Positions 60,399 through 64,000 of a stretch of 64,000 nt of DNA are shown here, one piece after another. The position numbers and the translations under genes are program-made. The stretch is taken from NCBI RefSeq assembly GCF_030812875.1, contig NZ_JAUSTN010000003.1, positions 62,001 to 126,000 on the forward strand, written 5' to 3'. The notes beneath the pieces were generated by a model that saw only the letters and a program-made list of their open reading frames with translations, was not told the origin of the DNA and did no database searches. The stretch is from Peptoniphilus_B koenoeneniae (lineage in GTDB: Bacteria; Bacillota; Clostridia; Tissierellales; Peptoniphilaceae). Position 1 is the stretch's first letter. Each line of letters opens with the position of its first letter.

Positions 60399-61610
60399 GT
60401 TAATGTTTTCATAGTCCTTCGTTAAAAATTCCCTAGCAAATTTTACTTGAGCAAGACTTCCATATTTTAAAGCCCTCTCATCCATGTCAAAATGCTCATT
60501 GTGATGCTCTGAATAAATGCCCTTTTCCCTATTTCTAATGCCTACAAAGGCAAATAAACTAGGTGCTATGCTCCTATAAAAACTGAAAGATTCTGAAGCA
60601 AACCAAATTTCCTTTTGATGAAGATCAAAAATTTCAAGATCCCTTATGGCAGAATTTGCCAGATTGGAAAGTTTTTCATCATTTATAACAGGACCTTCCT
60701 TAAAGCCGGACTCCTTGGTAAATTCAAGGCTACACCTACTAGCGGCACTTATATTTTCCGCAACATTTTTTAAAACTTCATAAGCTTTTTTCCCTTCATC
60801 CACATCATAAAATCTCATTGTTCCCGTAACCCTTACAGTGTCTGGAATAATATTTCTCTGTTGACCTCCATTTATTGAACCTAGACCTAAAGTAACAGTT
60901 TTAGTAACATCAATTTGATTTACCCAAGCAGAAGCTAGGCCATTAATAATATTTGCAGCTGCAAAAATTGGATTAATAGAAAGATCTGGTCTGGAACCAT
61001 GTCCACCCTTTCCATGAACGGTAAAATCAATTATGGCAGATCCTGCCATAACAGGGCCTGGAGTAAAACTTATAGATCCCACATCCATAAAAGAAACTAA
61101 ATGATTTCCATAAATTCCATCAATCTTAAGTTTTTTAAGCTCCTCTATCATAGGTCGGATACCCGTTCCCAATTCTTCTCCCTCTTCAAAAATAAAAATG
61201 ATTTTTCCCCTTAGAGCCTCCTTATATTTTGTCAAAATTTTTGCAGAATTAAGAAGCATTGCCATATGGCCGTCATGACCACAGGCATGCATAATGCCCT
61301 TATTTTCAGAAACCGAAACTTTTTCACAAGTCATATTGCACTTATTTTCCTCAATGGGAAGGCCGTCAATATCAGATCTTATACCCAATGTTTTCCCCGG
61401 CTTTTTTGTATCAAGGACAGCATAAAAGCCCGTCCCCTTCACCTCTTTAATTTCTAAACCCAAACTTTTCATCTGATCTTTTAAAAATTCAGAAGTTTTT
61501 ATTTCTTTTCCCGAAAGCTCCGGATGAGTATGAAAAAATCTTCTAGTTTTTACCAAAAAATCAAAACTATTTTCTATTTCATCAATAATTTTTCTGTCAA
61601 AATCATCCAT
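60390..61610 (-). CDS. M20-family amidohydrolase (hippurate/IAA-amino acid hydrolase type)
   Basis: A 406-residue metal-dependent amidohydrolase. Landmarks are RRFFHTHPELSGKE, GIRSDIDGLPI, HACGHDGHMAM and FIFEEGEELGTGIRPMIEE, with GKGGHGSRPDLSINPI in the dimerisation domain. Such enzymes cleave N-acyl amino acids. I start at ATG 61610 because AAGGAGATAAAG precedes it; a start 24 bases upstream has no site. It is a different branch from the AbgB-like enzyme at 54.3 kb. Confidence 0.9.
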   Translation of the reverse strand: MDDFDRKIIDEIENSFDFLVKTRRFFHTHPELSGKEIKTSEFLKDQMKSLGLEIKEVKGTGFYAVLDTKKPGKTLGIRSDIDGLPIEENKCNMTCEKVSVSENKGIMHACGHDGHMAMLLNSAKILTKYKEALRGKIIFIFEEGEELGTGIRPMIEELKKLKIDGIYGNHLVSFMDVGSISFTPGPVMAGSAIIDFTVHGKGGHGSRPDLSINPIFAAANIINGLASAWVNQIDVTKTVTLGLGSINGGQQRNIIPDTVRVTGTMRFYDVDEGKKAYEVLKNVAENISAASRCSLEFTKESGFKEGPVINDEKLSNLANSAIRDLEIFDLHQKEIWFASESFSFYRSIAPSLFAFVGIRNREKGIYSEHHNEHFDMDERALKYGSLAQVKFAREFLTKDYENINLT

Positions 61611-61670
61611 CTTTATCTCCTTAAATAATTTCACTAATAGTTTATCAATAAATAACTTGTATGTTAAATA

Positions 61671-61704
61671 AAAAAATAACCCGACTTATAAAGCGAGTTA
61701 TTTT
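61671..61704 (-). terminator. terminator after the MalY/PatB gene
   Basis: AATAACTCG pairs with CGGGTTATT on the minus strand, followed by seven T. Confidence 0.8.
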
Positions 61705-61710
61705 TCTCTC

Positions 61711-62922
61711 TTATTTTACAAAAACATATTTTTTCATTCTGTCAAAAGCTTCTTTAACTCTTGATAGAGGTAGAGCTAAGTTCAATCTTATGTGGTGAGG
61801 TCCATGGAACATTCTACCATCTTGCCATGCTACTCCAACATCCCAGCCTGCTTTTTCTATTTCTTCTATACTTACATTATTTTTCTTGCAATATTCAGTG
61901 CAATCTATAAAAAGCATATAAGTTCCTTGAGGCTTGCTGTATTTTACTCCTTCAAAGTTTTCGTCAATGAATTTTGTTGCATACTCAAGATTTCCCTTTA
62001 TTACTTCAAGCATTTCTTGAGCCCATTGATCTCCTGTTTCGGAGTAAGCTCCTATTAGTCCGTACATTGATAACACGTTCATATCATTATAATGGCTTAA
62101 AGATGATTCTTTTAAGACCCTATCTCTTAGCCAGTCATTATAAATTATATGATAGCTTCCTATTAAGCCTGCAAGGTTAAAAGTTTTTGATGGAGCATAT
62201 AGGGCTATGGTCCTTTGTTTTGCGTCTTCTGATACTGATTGTGTAGCTACATGACGATTTTCTCCCACTATTATGTCTGACCAAATTTCATCTGATATTA
62301 CATATACATTATGTTTTTTGTAGATTTCCATTGCCTTTTCTACTTCTTCTTTTTCCCATACTCTTCCTGTAGGATTGTGAGGTGAGCAGAATATTGCAGC
62401 GTGGATATTGTTTTCTACAATCTTCTTTTCCATGTCTTCATAGTCCATTCTATAGATGTTGTTTTCATCTAAAACCAGTGGAGAATGAATTATATTGTAG
62501 CCGTTATTTTCCAAAGATCCTGTAAAACCTATATAAGTTGGTGAATGTAAAAGGACATTGTCGCCCTTTGAACAGATTACGTTCATAGCACTTATAAGTC
62601 CACCCAAAACTCCATTTTCATATCCTATATATTCTTCTTTAATGTCATCTACATGTTTGTATTTTTTGTGCCAGTTAATAATGGCTTCAAAATATTCTTT
62701 TCTTGGTGCAAAATATCCATATAGAGGGTGTTTTGTCCTTTCTATAATAGCTTCAGGAATACTTGGTGCAGTTTCAAAGTTCATGTCTGCAACCCACATG
62801 GGGATTATGTCAAACCCTGCCTTAGGTTTATCTGGTGCAAAACCCGGTCTCTGACCTAAAACTTCTACTGCTATGGCATCTTTTCCCATTCTGTCTATTA
62901 TTTTTTCAAAATTGTATTTCAT
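61711..62922 (-). CDS. MalY/PatB-family PLP-dependent C-S lyase/aminotransferase
   Basis: A 403-residue fold-type I enzyme. It starts with the family motif IPMWVADMNFETAP and PLYGYF; the PLP site includes FCSPHNPTGRVWEKEE, SDEIWSDII and the Schiff-base lysine in YAPSKTFNLAGL. PatB/MalY enzymes split cystathionine or cysteine conjugates to release thiols or H2S, and some act as regulators. It lies upstream of an M20 amidohydrolase and downstream of an NhaC antiporter on the same strand, with terminators between. Confidence 0.9.
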   Translation of the reverse strand: MKYNFEKIIDRMGKDAIAVEVLGQRPGFAPDKPKAGFDIIPMWVADMNFETAPSIPEAIIERTKHPLYGYFAPRKEYFEAIINWHKKYKHVDDIKEEYIGYENGVLGGLISAMNVICSKGDNVLLHSPTYIGFTGSLENNGYNIIHSPLVLDENNIYRMDYEDMEKKIVENNIHAAIFCSPHNPTGRVWEKEEVEKAMEIYKKHNVYVISDEIWSDIIVGENRHVATQSVSEDAKQRTIALYAPSKTFNLAGLIGSYHIIYNDWLRDRVLKESSLSHYNDMNVLSMYGLIGAYSETGDQWAQEMLEVIKGNLEYATKFIDENFEGVKYSKPQGTYMLFIDCTEYCKKNNVSIEEIEKAGWDVGVAWQDGRMFHGPHHIRLNLALPLSRVKEAFDRMKKYVFVK

Positions 62923-62993
62923 TTTTCCTCCTTACTTAAAATATAAAAACTCATAATAATATTATATCCCATCTTTTTTATTATTAAAAAGAT

Positions 62994-63036
62994 ACAAAAA
63001 AATTAAGACAAAATAAAAATTTACTTTGTCTTAATG
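62994..63036 (-). terminator. terminator after the nhaC gene
   Basis: ATTAAGACAAA pairs with TTTGTCTTAAT; on the minus strand seven T follow. Confidence 0.8.
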
Positions 63037-63048
63037 AATAATTATTTT

Positions 63049-63999
63049 TCAATCTTTTATTGCTTTTTCTTCTTCCGTTCTCATAAGACCGAAGTGTATA
63101 GTAATTAGAGCTGCGATTATTAATGCAAAGAAGTAGAAAGAATATTTCAACACCTCTATAGGTGATGCGTTGGAAAGTCCTGTTACTATTAGCATTCCTC
63201 CGTCATGAGGCATTAGGGCAATAAAGGCACAGGCAAAGATATCTAAAAGCGATGCTAACCTCTTTGGAGCTATATTATATTTCGAGCCAATTTCTTTTGC
63301 CATTGGTGCCGCTATAATTATTGCTATTGTATTGTTAATCAAAGCAGCTGATAAGATTCCTGACAAAAATGATATCCCATATTCTGCTCCACGACGGGTT
63401 TTGATTCTCGAAGTTATTGCATTTACCAGCCACTCAACTCCACCATAATATCTTACAAGACCAATAATTCCAGATACTAAAATAGCCACAATAGTTATAC
63501 TAAACATATCGGACATTCCTTCCCCTGTTGCTTGTGCCCAAGTAATAATAGTTAAATTACCTTGAACGAGACCTATTAGCCCGGATAATAAAATTCCCGA
63601 AAATAATACAACGGCAACATTAACGCCCATAAGAGCTGTAATTAATACTGAAATATAGGGAAGTATCTGTATTAAGTCATAGTCAGGCTTTTCAACTATA
63701 GCCCCTGAACCTCCTAAAATTCCATAAAGAATTGCAGCAACTATGGCAGCAGGTAAAGCAATTAAAAAGTTCATTTTAAATTTATCCTTCATTTCAGCGC
63801 CAACCCCTTGAGTAGCTGAAATTGTAGTATCTGATATCATAGAAAGGTTATCGCCGAAATATGAACCTCCTATAACAGCTGCACATGTAAGAGGTACATT
63901 TAAACCTGCCCCTTGAGCAACGCTTAAAGCAACTGGTGCAAGGGCTGCAACTGTACCCATAGATGTTCCTATAGATGTAGAAATAAAAGCACCCATTAA
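63049..63999 (-). CDS. NhaC-family Na+/H+ antiporter, partial (C-terminal part)
   Basis: The reading frame continues past the window edge; about 316 residues are visible with eight or so helices. GSYFGDNLSMISDTTISATQGVGAEMKDKFKMNF and the late INNTIAIIIAAPMAKEI and MPHDGGML segments (in parts) are typical of NhaC-type antiporters, which expel Na+ or exchange organic acids such as malate and lactate. The exact substrate is uncertain. Confidence 0.88.
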   Translation of the reverse strand, partial: LMGAFISTSIGTSMGTVAALAPVALSVAQGAGLNVPLTCAAVIGGSYFGDNLSMISDTTISATQGVGAEMKDKFKMNFLIALPAAIVAAILYGILGGSGAIVEKPDYDLIQILPYISVLITALMGVNVAVVLFSGILLSGLIGLVQGNLTIITWAQATGEGMSDMFSITIVAILVSGIIGLVRYYGGVEWLVNAITSRIKTRRGAEYGISFLSGILSAALINNTIAIIIAAPMAKEIGSKYNIAPKRLASLLDIFACAFIALMPHDGGMLIVTGLSNASPIEVLKYSFYFFALIIAALITIHFGLMRTEEEKAIKD

Positions 64000-64000
64000 A

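Overview
The window is low-GC DNA (roughly 30% GC by eye) with Firmicutes-type gene order and strong AGGAGG ribosome binding sites. Its content points to an anaerobic, amino-acid-fermenting member of the Tissierellia/Clostridia. A Peptoniphilaceae-like organism is my best guess: it has an [FeFe] hydrogenase-like protein, ornithine metabolism, a ctsR-mcsA-mcsB-clpC-radA operon, and T-box, FMN and Mn riboswitches. The genus is inferred, not shown.

Region by region: 1-3.7 kb holds a Bce-type peptide-stress module (response regulator tail, intramembrane-sensing kinase, ABC ATPase, FtsX-like permease). 3.75-6.8 kb holds pstS-pstC-pstA without pstB or phoU. 6.8-12 kb has a GNAT acetyltransferase, a MerR regulator, a small membrane protein, degV, glmM and a CCA-adding enzyme. 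12.1-13.7 kb encodes a lipoprotein and a secreted protein with copper-amine-oxidase-N-like repeats. 13.7-19.6 kb is the ctsR heat-shock operon with two CtsR operators; its McsB homologue has lost key kinase residues.

19.6-28.7 kb is an acquired island between two 304-bp direct repeats (about 99% identical). It holds a DUF3847 gene typical of conjugative elements, a frameshifted esterase, a small membrane protein, a tight operon HTH - type III Mod - type III Res - TIR/SEFIR protein, and a 240-bp segment packed with inverted repeats that looks like a transfer origin. The TIR-bearing type III restriction operon is the most likely candidate for a little-described defence system.

28.4-36.2 kb has a catabolic cluster (amidohydrolase, GPH-type transporter, alpha/beta hydrolase, AraC regulator), the hydrogenase with a NuoE-like partner, and uxaC. 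36.2-38.7 kb is a ClpB-like protein with a degenerate second ATPase. 38.8-46.4 kb is an ornithine module: ornithine carbamoyltransferase, an AGCS amino acid carrier and a Gate-domain membrane protein on the minus strand, facing a double-HTH AraC regulator and two tandem LOR/SDH (ornithine cyclodeaminase-like) proteins. 46.5-48.3 kb has a flavin/PNPOx-like protein, an ogt gene and a membrane-anchored protein. 48.4-52.8 kb has a Ca2+-type P-ATPase behind a yybP-ykoY-like Mn2+ riboswitch, and serS behind a T-box. 52.8-55.8 kb pairs two membrane proteins (one DUF5058) with an M20 amidohydrolase. 55.9-60.4 kb has ppk2 and a riboflavin operon behind an FMN riboswitch. 60.4-64 kb has another M20 amidohydrolase, a MalY/PatB-type lyase and a partial NhaC antiporter.

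No rRNA, tRNA, CRISPR array, integrase or complete insertion sequence was found.
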